From positions 62,001 to 126,000 of the forward strand of contig CAMDAH010000003.1 in the NCBI GenBank assembly GCA_945888625.1: a stretch of DNA of 64,000 bases. Reading direction: 5' to 3'. This DNA is from Chryseobacterium gleum (GTDB lineage: Bacteria > Bacteroidota > Bacteroidia > Flavobacteriales_D > Crocinitomicaceae). A model generated the notes under the pieces. It was not told the DNA's origin and made no database searches. It saw only the letters and a program-made list of their open reading frames with translations. Below, piece by piece: positions 46,382-54,330 of this stretch (positions within the stretch are counted from its first letter, which is position 1; each line of letters starts with the position of its first letter). A program made the position numbers and the translations under genes.

Positions 46382-46389
46382 CAAAATTA
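46382..46389 (-). promoter_or_regulatory. Candidate -7 box (TAATTTTG) of mnmA
   Basis: The minus-strand sequence TAATTTTG matches TAnnTTTG and ends 4 bases before the mnmA ATG, the same geometry as the guaA promoter. No TTTG at the proper distance upstream is visible, so support is moderate. Confidence 0.35.
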
Positions 46390-46421
46390 AACAAAGAAAT
46401 GCGCTTAATTAAATCGAAGAT

Positions 46422-46577
46422 TTATTTTTTATTATTTAGAATAACTAAAGCGGCTATCACGCCAGGCACCCAGCCAACGCAGGTCAGTAATAATACAATT
46501 AACACAGATCCACAACCTCTATCAACGACGGCTAGAGGAGGAAAAATAATACATAAAACTACTTGAAGAAAAGTCAT
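46422..46577 (-). CDS. YqaE/Pmp3-family small membrane protein
   Basis: Reading the minus strand from the ATG at 46575-46577 gives 51 residues to a TAA at 46422-46424: MTFLQVVLCIIFPPLAVVDR, then a second hydrophobic stretch (LLTCVGWVPGVIAALVIL) and NNKK. Two membrane helices flank a loop with the family's PPLAVV and GW-PG signatures (the UPF0057/Pmp3 family). Yeast Pmp3 and plant RCI2 homologues affect membrane potential and stress tolerance; bacterial members are little studied. The frame lies in the gap between the oxidoreductase (46604) and mnmA genes and explains that gap almost fully. Its small size means automatic calling would easily miss it. Confidence 0.85.
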   Translation of the reverse strand: MTFLQVVLCIIFPPLAVVDRGCGSVLIVLLLTCVGWVPGVIAALVILNNKK

Positions 46578-46603
46578 TACCTAATTATTTATTTGTAAAA
46601 ATA

Positions 46604-48145
46604 CTATAAGAGTTTAGGAATTGCCTCTATGCATCGCATGCCGTCGATGGCAGCAGAAACAATTCCACCTGCGTAACCAGCTCCCTCTGCTGATGGATAT
46701 ATGCCCTCAATATCAATATGTTGAAATGTTTCCGGATTTCTAGGGATTAAAATGGGTGAGGATGTACGAGATTCTGGCGCATGGATAACGGCCTCGTTTG
46801 TTATGAATCCGGGCATTTTCTTTTCAAATTCCAAGCAGGCTTTTCGTATGCGTTCGATAATGAAAGCAGGAAAAACACTGTCCATTTCAACGCTGGTAAC
46901 GCCAATAAAATAAGATGTTTTTGGAAATACCGTCGATTTTCTTCGCTCCATAAAATCAAGTAAGCATTGTGCGGGGACTTTTTGGTTTTTTCCAGCAGCT
47001 TCCCAGCTCTTCTTTTCAATTGATTTTTGAAAATCTAGACAAACAAATGGATCATTTTGATAGTTGTCAAAATCAGAAGGTTCAACACTAACCACAATTC
47101 CAGCATTGGCATAAGGATTATTGCGCTTACTTGGTGACCAACCATTTGTAACCACCTCTTGTTGCGCTGTTGCACATGGCGCAATTATACCTCCAGGACA
47201 CATGCAAAATGAATACACTCCTTTTCCTTCTATTTGCGCTACCAAACTATATGCGGCAGGAGGAAGATACTGGTCGCTTTCGCGATTATGGTATTGCAAT
47301 TTATCGATAAACGATTGTTGGTGTTCAATTCTAACCCCCAGCGCAAAAGGTTTTGCTGCAATTCGAATAGTTCGTTGGTGCAATAAGTAAAAAATATCTC
47401 GTGCTGAATGCCCCGTGGCAAGGATAATCGATTGGGTACTTATCCAGTTTTCACCATTTATTTCAATAGCACGTAGTTTTGACGATTCAATCTTTAAATC
47501 GCTTAAACGAGAATTGAAATGCACTTCGCCACCACAACTCAAGATTTTTTCGCGAATAGCTTCTATAATTTGAGGAAGTTTATTCGTTCCAATGTGTGGG
47601 TGTGCTTCGACAAGAATTTCATCTGATGCACCAAAGTGAACCAATAATTGAAGAACCCTTTCAACATCGCCACGCTTTTTAGAACGCGTGTATAATTTCC
47701 CGTCTGAATAGGTGCCTGCACCTCCTTCGCCGAAACAATAATTAGATTCTGGATTTACGACTCCTTCCTTATTTAGTTTAGCTAAATCCAGTCTTCGTGC
47801 GCGAATAGCTTTCCCACGTTCATAAATTATAGGCTTTAAGTTTAATTCCAAACAACGCAAAGCAGCAAATAAGCCAGCTGGACCCGCACCAATAATCACA
47901 ACCGAAGGCGATTGATGCACGGAATGAAAATTAAAATCGAAAAGGTGGGAGGGAAGCTCGCTTTCCGAATAGTCGAAAGTGCAATTAATTTTTATGTTTC
48001 TACCTCTCGCATCTATGCTCTTTTTTTTCCAACGATAAAATAGTTTTTTAGACTGCGGAACGTTCGTTTCATCGTGTATTTTATATTCGATAAATTGGCT
48101 GTCTTGTGCCTGTTCAGGGGAACATTGAAAGGAAATAGTTTGCAT
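46604..48145 (-). CDS. FAD-dependent oxidoreductase, COG2509-like
   Basis: The 513-residue protein has an N-terminal region (about 1-75) resembling an uncharacterised domain found in this family. The FAD dinucleotide motif is VVIIGAGPAGLFAALRCLEL (about 83-102). Further motifs are NYCFGEGGAGTYSDGKLYTR, SIILATGHSARDIFYLL (second Rossmann element) and the C-terminal EGIYPSAEGAGYAGGIVSAA that closes the flavin site. Members are annotated only as FAD-dependent dehydrogenases with unknown substrate. Its ATG overlaps the porT stop by one base, so it is translated with porT, but I see no reason to link its function to secretion. Confidence 0.85.
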   Translation of the reverse strand: MQTISFQCSPEQAQDSQFIEYKIHDETNVPQSKKLFYRWKKKSIDARGRNIKINCTFDYSESELPSHLFDFNFHSVHQSPSVVIIGAGPAGLFAALRCLELNLKPIIYERGKAIRARRLDLAKLNKEGVVNPESNYCFGEGGAGTYSDGKLYTRSKKRGDVERVLQLLVHFGASDEILVEAHPHIGTNKLPQIIEAIREKILSCGGEVHFNSRLSDLKIESSKLRAIEINGENWISTQSIILATGHSARDIFYLLHQRTIRIAAKPFALGVRIEHQQSFIDKLQYHNRESDQYLPPAAYSLVAQIEGKGVYSFCMCPGGIIAPCATAQQEVVTNGWSPSKRNNPYANAGIVVSVEPSDFDNYQNDPFVCLDFQKSIEKKSWEAAGKNQKVPAQCLLDFMERRKSTVFPKTSYFIGVTSVEMDSVFPAFIIERIRKACLEFEKKMPGFITNEAVIHAPESRTSSPILIPRNPETFQHIDIEGIYPSAEGAGYAGGIVSAAIDGMRCIEAIPKLL

Positions 48146-48858
48146 TACCCCTCAAAGATAAGCGATAGCGACCACACTTTGTTATAAAGTTTATTAATCG
48201 GATTGGCAATGTCAGTATTGTCTTGAATAAAACTATTGATAAAACCATGCGAATACTTTAATTCAACACCAAATTTGAAATAAGGAGCAAAAAATTCTAA
48301 ACCGCCACCTATTTGCCCTTGTACATCATTTTTTTTAATTTTAATATAAGGATCAATAAAATTTTGAGATGCTTTTTCTTGGGACTGTAAGTCGATGGAA
48401 TATTGTCCACCGATAAGCACATAAGCGGCAAAATTATTAAGTCGTTTGGTACGAAATTGCAGCATGAGCGGAAAGTCAAGATTAGTTGAGTTGACTCGCT
48501 CATCGCTAACTTGGTCTTTATTTAACACGGTATCTTCAAATGAAAAGCGCAGCAAGCGCTCTTGAAAGGATAAGGTAGGGATAAATCGTAATCGAAGAAC
48601 AGGCGTTCCGAGTCTCATGGTTGTTAAAATACCAAGTTGTCCGCCCGGCTGTGCGTCATTTTCCAATAGTTTTAGACCAAATTCTTCGTAAGCATTTACA
48701 TTTTGAAACACGGTAAAATCGGACGAATTGAAACCAAGCATAAAGCCAAAATGGAACAAGCGCTTATCAAAATTCTTATAGCGCTCTTGCTTAAATCGTT
48801 GAGCTTGCGCGCCAGCTGCTAAAACAAGAAAAAAAATAAGTATTAGAAAGCGATTCAT
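48145..48858 (-). CDS. porT: PorT-like T9SS outer-membrane protein
   Basis: The ATG at 48856-48858 gives 237 residues with a signal peptide (MNRFLILIFFLVLAAGAQAQ); the longer open frame would need a TTG. The mature protein begins RFKQERYKNFDKRLFHFGFM and shows alternating beta strands of a small outer-membrane barrel (FHFGFMLGFNSSDFTVFQN, LQFRTKRLNNFAAYVLIGGQ), ending VWSLSLIFEG. PorT is an essential T9SS component in Porphyromonas and Flavobacterium. The identification is strengthened by ubiE directly upstream, a porT-ubiE pairing often seen in the phylum. Outer-membrane beta-barrel proteins share this look, so sequence alone is moderate support. Confidence 0.85.
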   Translation of the reverse strand: MNRFLILIFFLVLAAGAQAQRFKQERYKNFDKRLFHFGFMLGFNSSDFTVFQNVNAYEEFGLKLLENDAQPGGQLGILTTMRLGTPVLRLRFIPTLSFQERLLRFSFEDTVLNKDQVSDERVNSTNLDFPLMLQFRTKRLNNFAAYVLIGGQYSIDLQSQEKASQNFIDPYIKIKKNDVQGQIGGGLEFFAPYFKFGVELKYSHGFINSFIQDNTDIANPINKLYNKVWSLSLIFEG

Positions 48859-48874
48859 GCGTTTGTTTAAACGC
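48859..48874 (-). promoter_or_regulatory. Perfect hairpin directly before the porT start codon
   Basis: In mRNA sense the bases are GCGTTT-AAAC-AAACGC, a 6-pair stem with a 4-base loop. The last base touches the ATG (48856-48858). It would occupy the ribosome-binding region and could limit translation initiation. No T tract follows, so it is not a terminator. Confidence 0.5.
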
Positions 48875-48881
48875 AAAGGTA
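48874..48881 (-). promoter_or_regulatory. Candidate -7 box (TACCTTTG) of porT
   Basis: On the minus strand TACCTTTG matches TAnnTTTG and lies in the 40-base gap between ubiE and porT. It would let porT be transcribed separately from ubiE. No -33 TTTG is present at 17-23 bases, so the call is tentative. Confidence 0.4.
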
Positions 48882-48898
48882 ACTTGAAAGTTGCAACT

Positions 48899-49630
48899 TT
48901 ATTTTATTCCTGAGTAGATTGTTGCGATACCGCCACTCACTAGGATAGACTGGATGTCCTTGTAGCCAATTTTCATTAAAATCGCTTCGAAATCCTTGCC
49001 TTCGGGAAAAGCAGCAACGCTTGCTGGAAGGTAAGAATAAGCCTGTACATCTTTGGAGATTCGTTTGCCAAAAAAAGGAATGAAGTAACGTGAATAAAAA
49101 CCAAAAAGTTGCTTGATTGGAAAATGTTTTGGTTTAGAAAACTCAAGAATTACTGCCTTTCCTCCTGGTTTGAGCACACGAAGCATCTCAGAAAGACCTA
49201 CTTCTAAATGTTCAAAGTTACGAACGCCAAAACCAACCGTTAATGCATCAAAATACCCGTCGGTATAAGGAATATTCTCTGAATCACCCAATTGCATTTT
49301 AATAATAAAATTGACTTTTTTCTTTAACATTTTTTGCTCGCCCACGGCTAACATCCCAGATGAAATATCCAATCCAATCACTTCCTCGGGGTCTAGCTTA
49401 AGGGCAGCCAAGGCAAAATCACCTGTACCTGTAGCGATATCAATTATTTTTTTTGGGTGATGATCCCGAAGTTGACGGATAGCCTTTTTTCGCCATAATT
49501 TATCAATACCTAATGATAAAAAATGATTAAGGAAATCGTAACGAACAGAAATGTTGTTAAACATCTCTGCCACTTCCTCTTTTTTACTTTTATCTTGTTG
49601 ATTGTACGGTTTGACTTCTGAAGAATTCAT
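48899..49630 (-). CDS. ubiE: Demethylmenaquinone methyltransferase
   Basis: UbiE/MenG performs the C-methylation that completes menaquinone, the usual respiratory quinone of Bacteroidota. The 243-residue class I methyltransferase contains VRYDFLNHFLSLGIDKLWRK (family signature 1), IIDIATGTGDFALAAL (AdoMet motif I), DALTVGFGVRNFEHLEVGLS and LRVLKPGGKAVILEFSKP (signature 2). The start is the ATG at 49628-49630. It sits between the heptose kinase gene (14 bases upstream) and porT. Confidence 0.96.
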   Translation of the reverse strand: MNSSEVKPYNQQDKSKKEEVAEMFNNISVRYDFLNHFLSLGIDKLWRKKAIRQLRDHHPKKIIDIATGTGDFALAALKLDPEEVIGLDISSGMLAVGEQKMLKKKVNFIIKMQLGDSENIPYTDGYFDALTVGFGVRNFEHLEVGLSEMLRVLKPGGKAVILEFSKPKHFPIKQLFGFYSRYFIPFFGKRISKDVQAYSYLPASVAAFPEGKDFEAILMKIGYKDIQSILVSGGIATIYSGIK

Positions 49631-49644
49631 AAATTTTTAACAAG

Positions 49645-50634
49645 TTAAACGATCAATAGTTTATTAACTTCTTCAAGTAGCTCCATTTTATCGATACTTA
49701 CCACACCAGCGTATTCGCAAACTAAGCCACCTGCTATGTTGGCAATTTCAGCAATTTCCACAAACGATAAATCAGCAAGTAGGCAAAGGCAAGCAACGGC
49801 AATAACCGTGTCTCCTGCTCCACTAACATCACTTATGTTTCTGATGTGTGCTTTTGCTGTGTGTATCAACTTTCCTTTTTTAACAAGTACGCCAAATTCA
49901 GATAAGGTAATTAAAGATATTACGTTAGATAATTTACTTTCAAGTAATTCAACGGCCTCAATTAATTTTTCAGGTGAAGCATGCATATTGATGTCGAAAT
50001 TTAGGCCTTCTTTTAACTCTTTCAAATTTGGTTTAAATAAATCAACTTGTTTGTAGGCAAGGAAGTTATCAAATTTTGGGTCGACACAAGTGACAATGTT
50101 ATTAATTTTTGCGAAATCGATAATTTGCTGGATTAATTGTTCTGTAAGTACACCTTTGTTGTAGTCTTCAAAAATTAGTGCATCAATTCCTTCAATTAAA
50201 AGTAATGCTAAGCGTTCCATTAACTCATCGGATTCTTCCTGGGAAATGGGACTCGTTATTTCGCTATCTATTCTTAATAATTGTTGTTTATTGGATATAA
50301 TGCGCGATTTTACAGTAGTCGGGCGATTATTGCTTTTCACAATTCCTTCACTCGAGATATTGCTTTCTGAGAATTTATCAATTAGTGTTTTTCCCGCTAG
50401 ATCGTTACCAATTACGGAACAAACAATTGGTTGTGCACCCAAGGCAATTAGATTTAAAGCGACATTTCCTGCTCCTCCGATTCGATTTTCTTCTTTTTCA
50501 AAAAGTACCACTGGAACAGGCGCCTCGGGACTCATTCGATGAACTTTTCCAATTTTGTAATTGTCAAGCATCACATCGCCAATAACCACTACTCGAAAGT
50601 TTGCGAATGATTCAAATACCTTATTATAATTCAT
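49645..50634 (-). CDS. PfkB-family D-glycero-D-manno-heptose 7-phosphate kinase (HldE kinase-like)
   Basis: The 329-residue ribokinase-type protein has an N-terminal substrate region (VVIGDVMLDNYKIGKVHRMS, EAPVPVVLFEKEENRIGGAG NVALNL), EDYNKGVL, and the ATP/anion-hole motif SGAGDTVIAVACLCL with catalytic Asp. The phrases EAPVPV and RIGGAGNVA are diagnostic of the RfaE/HldE kinase domain, which phosphorylates heptose 7-phosphate for ADP-heptose and LPS core synthesis. Unlike E. coli HldE there is no fused adenylyltransferase domain, so that activity must be a separate gene, as is common in the phylum. The ATG overlaps the aminotransferase stop by one base. Confidence 0.88.
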   Translation of the reverse strand: MNYNKVFESFANFRVVVIGDVMLDNYKIGKVHRMSPEAPVPVVLFEKEENRIGGAGNVALNLIALGAQPIVCSVIGNDLAGKTLIDKFSESNISSEGIVKSNNRPTTVKSRIISNKQQLLRIDSEITSPISQEESDELMERLALLLIEGIDALIFEDYNKGVLTEQLIQQIIDFAKINNIVTCVDPKFDNFLAYKQVDLFKPNLKELKEGLNFDINMHASPEKLIEAVELLESKLSNVISLITLSEFGVLVKKGKLIHTAKAHIRNISDVSGAGDTVIAVACLCLLADLSFVEIAEIANIAGGLVCEYAGVVSIDKMELLEEVNKLLIV

Positions 50635-51827
50635 TAGCTTAGTTTTGACAAGGCTTCTTTCATTCTTCGCATTGCTTCTGTCAATGTTTCTTCCGATGCT
50701 GCATAAGAAATACGAATGCAGTGCGCATTTCCAAATCCTTCTCCACTTACCAGCGCGATTTGGCCTTCAGACAATAAATACATACAAAAATCTTGTGCTG
50801 AATTAATGCGGTAATCTGCGTAAGACATTCCAAAAAAGTTAGAAATATCAGGAAAAACATAAAATGCACCTTCGGGGATATTACAAACAACGCCGGGCAT
50901 TTCCTTAAGTTTAGCTATAACAAGGTCTCTACGCATATGAAAGGCCTGTACCATTTCTTTTAAAATGGAAGGATCGGCATTCATGGCAGAAATGGTCGCT
51001 TTTTGTGTGATGGAAGAAGTGCCAGATGTAAATTGACCTTGAATTTTATTGCAGGCATCAGCAATCGTTTTTGTTGCCCCAATATAACCTAAGCGCCAAC
51101 CTGTCATTGCCCACGCTTTCGAAACACCGTTGACAGTTACCACTTGTTCTGCAATTTCATCAAATTGGGCTAAGCTTTCGTGTTTACCAATAAAATTGAT
51201 GTGCTCGTAAATTTCATCACTCATTGCGATGATCTTTGGGTTAGCTAATAATACCTTAGCAAGGCCATTTAATTCATCTTTTGAATAAACGGAACCAGTT
51301 GGATTACAAGGTGTAGAAAAAATAAATAATTTCGTTTTTGTGGAAATAGCAGCAGAAAATTGTTCCGGTGTTATTTTAAAGTCATTTTCTAAACTGGCCT
51401 CTATTACCACGGGAACACCCTCGGCCATTTTTACGATTTCGATATAAGAAACCCAATATGGTGCAGGAATGATAACTTCATCACCCGGATTTATTAAACT
51501 CAACACAACATTGGCAATAGATTGCTTCGCTCCAGTTGAAACGACTATATTTTCTTTTGGGTAGCTTAGATTGTTATCCCGTAAAAATTTTGCAGAAATA
51601 CTTTCCCTCAAATCATCATATCCCGGAACAGGTGAATAGGTCGTGAAATTATTGTCCATCGCAACTATCGCTGCATCCTTTATGAATTGTGGCGTTTGAA
51701 AGTCTGGTTCACCCAAGGATAGGGAAATAATATCTTTTCCCTGTGCTTTTAACTCTCTGCTGATTCTGGACATGGCTAGCGTCGCAGACTCTTCCATAGC
51801 ATTAAGTCGATTTGAAATCTCAATCAT
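50634..51827 (-). CDS. Class I PLP aminotransferase (aspartate aminotransferase type)
   Basis: The 397-residue fold-type I enzyme resembles AspAT of the Igamma subgroup. It shows SLSLGEPDFQTPQFIKDAAI, YSPVPGYDDLRESI, TGAKQSIANVVLSL, IPAPYWVSYIEIV, FSTPCNPTGSVYSKDEL, the PLP-Lys segment NGVSKAWAMTGWRLGYIG, and the substrate-binding Arg in NAHCIRISYAAS. It most probably transaminates aspartate and glutamate, perhaps with wider specificity. The start is the ATG at 51825-51827, preceded by a TAATTTTG box at 51848-51855 on the minus strand. Confidence 0.93.
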   Translation of the reverse strand: MIEISNRLNAMEESATLAMSRISRELKAQGKDIISLSLGEPDFQTPQFIKDAAIVAMDNNFTTYSPVPGYDDLRESISAKFLRDNNLSYPKENIVVSTGAKQSIANVVLSLINPGDEVIIPAPYWVSYIEIVKMAEGVPVVIEASLENDFKITPEQFSAAISTKTKLFIFSTPCNPTGSVYSKDELNGLAKVLLANPKIIAMSDEIYEHINFIGKHESLAQFDEIAEQVVTVNGVSKAWAMTGWRLGYIGATKTIADACNKIQGQFTSGTSSITQKATISAMNADPSILKEMVQAFHMRRDLVIAKLKEMPGVVCNIPEGAFYVFPDISNFFGMSYADYRINSAQDFCMYLLSEGQIALVSGEGFGNAHCIRISYAASEETLTEAMRRMKEALSKLS

Positions 51828-51847
51828 TTTTTGAAAATTTTAAGATA

Positions 51848-51855
51848 CAAAATTA
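51848..51855 (-). promoter_or_regulatory. Candidate -7 box (TAATTTTG) of the aminotransferase - hldE - ubiE run
   Basis: TAATTTTG on the minus strand, 20 bases upstream of the aminotransferase ATG, fits TAnnTTTG and the start of a tightly packed minus-strand run. The -33 element is not recognisable. Confidence 0.4.
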
Positions 51856-51883
51856 ACCAATATAATTGAAATGGTAGGGATAT

Positions 51884-52573
51884 TTAATTCTCTCCTCCTT
51901 TTTTTAAGAGGTCTGGACGGCGCTCTTGGGTTCTGATAAGTGCCTGTTCTTCTCGCCATTTTTCAATTAAGTCATCGTTTCCTGATAATAATACTTCAGG
52001 AACTTTCCAACCGTTAAATTCAGCAGGTCGCGTGTAAACAGGTGGCGCTAATAAATCGTCTTGAAAGCAATCGGTGAGAGCAGAGGTTTCATCATTTAAA
52101 ACACCTGGAAGTAATCGAACAATGGAATCAACTAAAACGGCCGCGGCTAATTCTCCTCCTGAAAGTACATACGACCCAATGGAGATTTCTTTCGTAATGT
52201 AATGTTCTCTAATGCGGTTGTCGACTCCTTTGTAATGGCCGCAAAGTATAATCACGTTCTTAAGCAAAGACAATTGGTTTGCTGTACCTTGTTCTAGTAA
52301 TTCGCCATCAGGCGACATGTAGATGATTTCGTCGTAATTTCGTTCTCCCTTTAATTTATCAATAATAGTAGCAATGGGCTCTATGCTCATGACCATACCT
52401 GCGCCACCACCGTACTGGTAATCATCGACATTTTTATGTTTGTTGGTCGAATAATCGCGGATATTATGAACATAAATCGTCACATGTCCTTTATCTTGAG
52501 CACGTTGCATAATAGAAATCGAAAATGGACTTTCTAAGAGTTGGGGTAGTACGGTAAGAATATCGATGCGCAT
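51884..52573 (-). CDS. trmD: tRNA (guanine-37-N1)-methyltransferase
   Basis: TrmD methylates G37 next to the anticodon and prevents +1 frameshifting. The 229-residue SPOUT enzyme begins [20 protein letters not shown] and has [28 protein letters not shown], the knot element [20 protein letters not shown] and the C-terminal [20 protein letters not shown]. It stands alone rather than in the rpsP-rimM-trmD-rplS operon usual in other phyla. The start is the ATG at 52571-52573; a TATTTTTG box (52578-52585, minus) ends 4 bases upstream. Confidence 0.97.
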   Translation of the reverse strand: MRIDILTVLPQLLESPFSISIMQRAQDKGHVTIYVHNIRDYSTNKHKNVDDYQYGGGAGMVMSIEPIATIIDKLKGERNYDEIIYMSPDGELLEQGTANQLSLLKNVIILCGHYKGVDNRIREHYITKEISIGSYVLSGGELAAAVLVDSIVRLLPGVLNDETSALTDCFQDDLLAPPVYTRPAEFNGWKVPEVLLSGNDDLIEKWREEQALIRTQERRPDLLKKGGEN

Positions 52574-52577
52574 AATG

Positions 52578-52585
52578 CAAAAATA
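52578..52585 (-). promoter_or_regulatory. Candidate -7 box (TATTTTTG) of trmD
   Basis: TATTTTTG on the minus strand, ending 4 bases before the trmD ATG, repeats the near-leaderless geometry seen at guaA and mnmA. There is no visible -33 box, and AT-rich sequence makes chance matches likely. Confidence 0.3.
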
Positions 52586-52634
52586 CGTTGATTTTAATCG
52601 AAAATAGGTAGTTTTAAGCTACTAAAAATTTAAC

Positions 52635-54326
52635 ATGCGTTTCTTATTCTTTGCTATTTTTATTATACTACTTTTTCATCAATCCATTGCTCAGTCGATT
52701 GATTGGATGGGAAATGCCTCCCCTGATTATTTTACATTGATTAACTATTATAAACAACTTACGAAAAAAGACAAGCGGGTTGAGCTATATTGTATGGGCA
52801 ATTCAGATTGCGGAATACCCATATTTTTATGCATATTAAATGGTGCTGGTGATTCGATCGCAAGCTTTGAAAAAGCACGTTCCACCACCACTATTTTAAT
52901 CAATAATGCTATTCATCCGGGAGAACCAGATGGGGTGAATGCAAGTGCTATTTGGATCGAAAAGCAACTGAAGTTGAAGAGTAATCCCAAAAGTCCTGTC
53001 ATCGCTGTAATTCCTGCTTACAATGTTGGCGGCATGCTGAATAGAAACGGAACGAGTCGCGCCAATCAAGATGGTCCGCAAGAATATGGATTTAGGGGAA
53101 GTGGCCGCAATTATGACCTTAATAGGGATTTCATTAAAATGGATACAGAAAATTCTTTCACTTTTTCAACGATTTTTCATGCTCTACAAGCGGATGTATT
53201 CGTGGATACGCATGTTTCAAATGGTGCTGATTACCAATATACACTAACGTATATTTCATCGCTAAAAGAAAGACTTGCTCCTTCAATAGCTGATTTAACA
53301 TATGATGTATTGCTACCTAACATGCTCATGAAATTAAAAATGGTTCCCTATGTTGAACTCAAAGGAGAAACCCCTGATAGCGGAATTGTAGCATTCAACG
53401 ATTTGCCGCGCTATGCTATGGGATACGCTAGTTTATTTCACGCCATTAGTTTTACAGTCGAAACGCACATGTTGAAACCTTTTTCAGAAAGAGTGAAAGT
53501 AACAGAACAATTTATTGATGTATTATATCAATGGACAAGTCAAAACATGAAGGCTATTGAAAACGCTAGAAAAGAAGCTGGAAAATGGGCGATTGGTCAA
53601 GACTATCTCAAATTTAATTATTCAATGACAGCAAAAGTTGATTCAATCGAGTTTTTGGGGTATGAAGCATCAAGGCCGATTCATCCTACAACAGAAGTTA
53701 ATAGACTTTACTACGACCGAAGTAAACCCTATAAAAAATACATTCCCTATTTTAACCATTACAGCGCAAACGATTCAATTTTAAGTCCCCATTTTTATAG
53801 TATTTCAGGAAGGGAAAAAGCAGTAATTGAGCGACTTAAAGCAAATGGAGTGATTTATCAAGTGGCGGATTCTTCCTATAAAACGAGTGCTAAAGTAGCT
53901 ATTGTACGCGATTTTTCGAGTTTGGGCAAGCCCTGGGAAGGACATTTTAAGCACAGTAATACGAAAGTTGAATTTATAGAGGAAGAAGTGCGAATTGAAA
54001 AAGGAGATATACGTATCGATGCCCACCAATTTAATAGTCAATTTATTCATGCTGTGCTTCAACCTCAAATGGAAGATAGTTATTTTTCTTGGAATTTCTT
54101 CGATTCTTATTTACAGCAAAAAGAATATTTTTCTGCTTATGTATTTGTGGATAAAATAGATGAGATTTTATCGAATGATCCTGCTCTAAAAAGTTCTTTT
54201 GAAAAACGGAAATTAGAAGATCTTGACTTTCGAAACTCTGAAGCAATGCAGCTGCATTTTTTATATCAAAACAGTCCTTACTTTGAGCAAAGCTATATGC
54301 GACTACCGATCTATTTTATTGATTAA
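52635..54326 (+). CDS. Secreted M14-family zinc carboxypeptidase-like protein
   Basis: The 563-residue protein has a signal peptide (MRFLFFAIFIILLFHQSIAQ). The M14 core (about 30-310) shows NNAIHPGEPDGVNASAIW with zinc ligands His94 and Glu97, GSGRNYDLNRDFIKMDTENS for substrate carboxylate binding, VFVDTHVSNGADYQYTLTY with the third ligand His, and SFTVETHMLKPF with the likely catalytic Glu. The C-terminal 250 residues are an accessory region without a motif I recognise, and no type A or B sorting domain is present. It probably trims peptides or wall peptides in the periplasm. It converges with the GlmU-like gene with 4 bases between stops. Confidence 0.88.
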   Translation: MRFLFFAIFIILLFHQSIAQSIDWMGNASPDYFTLINYYKQLTKKDKRVELYCMGNSDCGIPIFLCILNGAGDSIASFEKARSTTTILINNAIHPGEPDGVNASAIWIEKQLKLKSNPKSPVIAVIPAYNVGGMLNRNGTSRANQDGPQEYGFRGSGRNYDLNRDFIKMDTENSFTFSTIFHALQADVFVDTHVSNGADYQYTLTYISSLKERLAPSIADLTYDVLLPNMLMKLKMVPYVELKGETPDSGIVAFNDLPRYAMGYASLFHAISFTVETHMLKPFSERVKVTEQFIDVLYQWTSQNMKAIENARKEAGKWAIGQDYLKFNYSMTAKVDSIEFLGYEASRPIHPTTEVNRLYYDRSKPYKKYIPYFNHYSANDSILSPHFYSISGREKAVIERLKANGVIYQVADSSYKTSAKVAIVRDFSSLGKPWEGHFKHSNTKVEFIEEEVRIEKGDIRIDAHQFNSQFIHAVLQPQMEDSYFSWNFFDSYLQQKEYFSAYVFVDKIDEILSNDPALKSSFEKRKLEDLDFRNSEAMQLHFLYQNSPYFEQSYMRLPIYFID

Positions 54327-54330
54327 AAGT

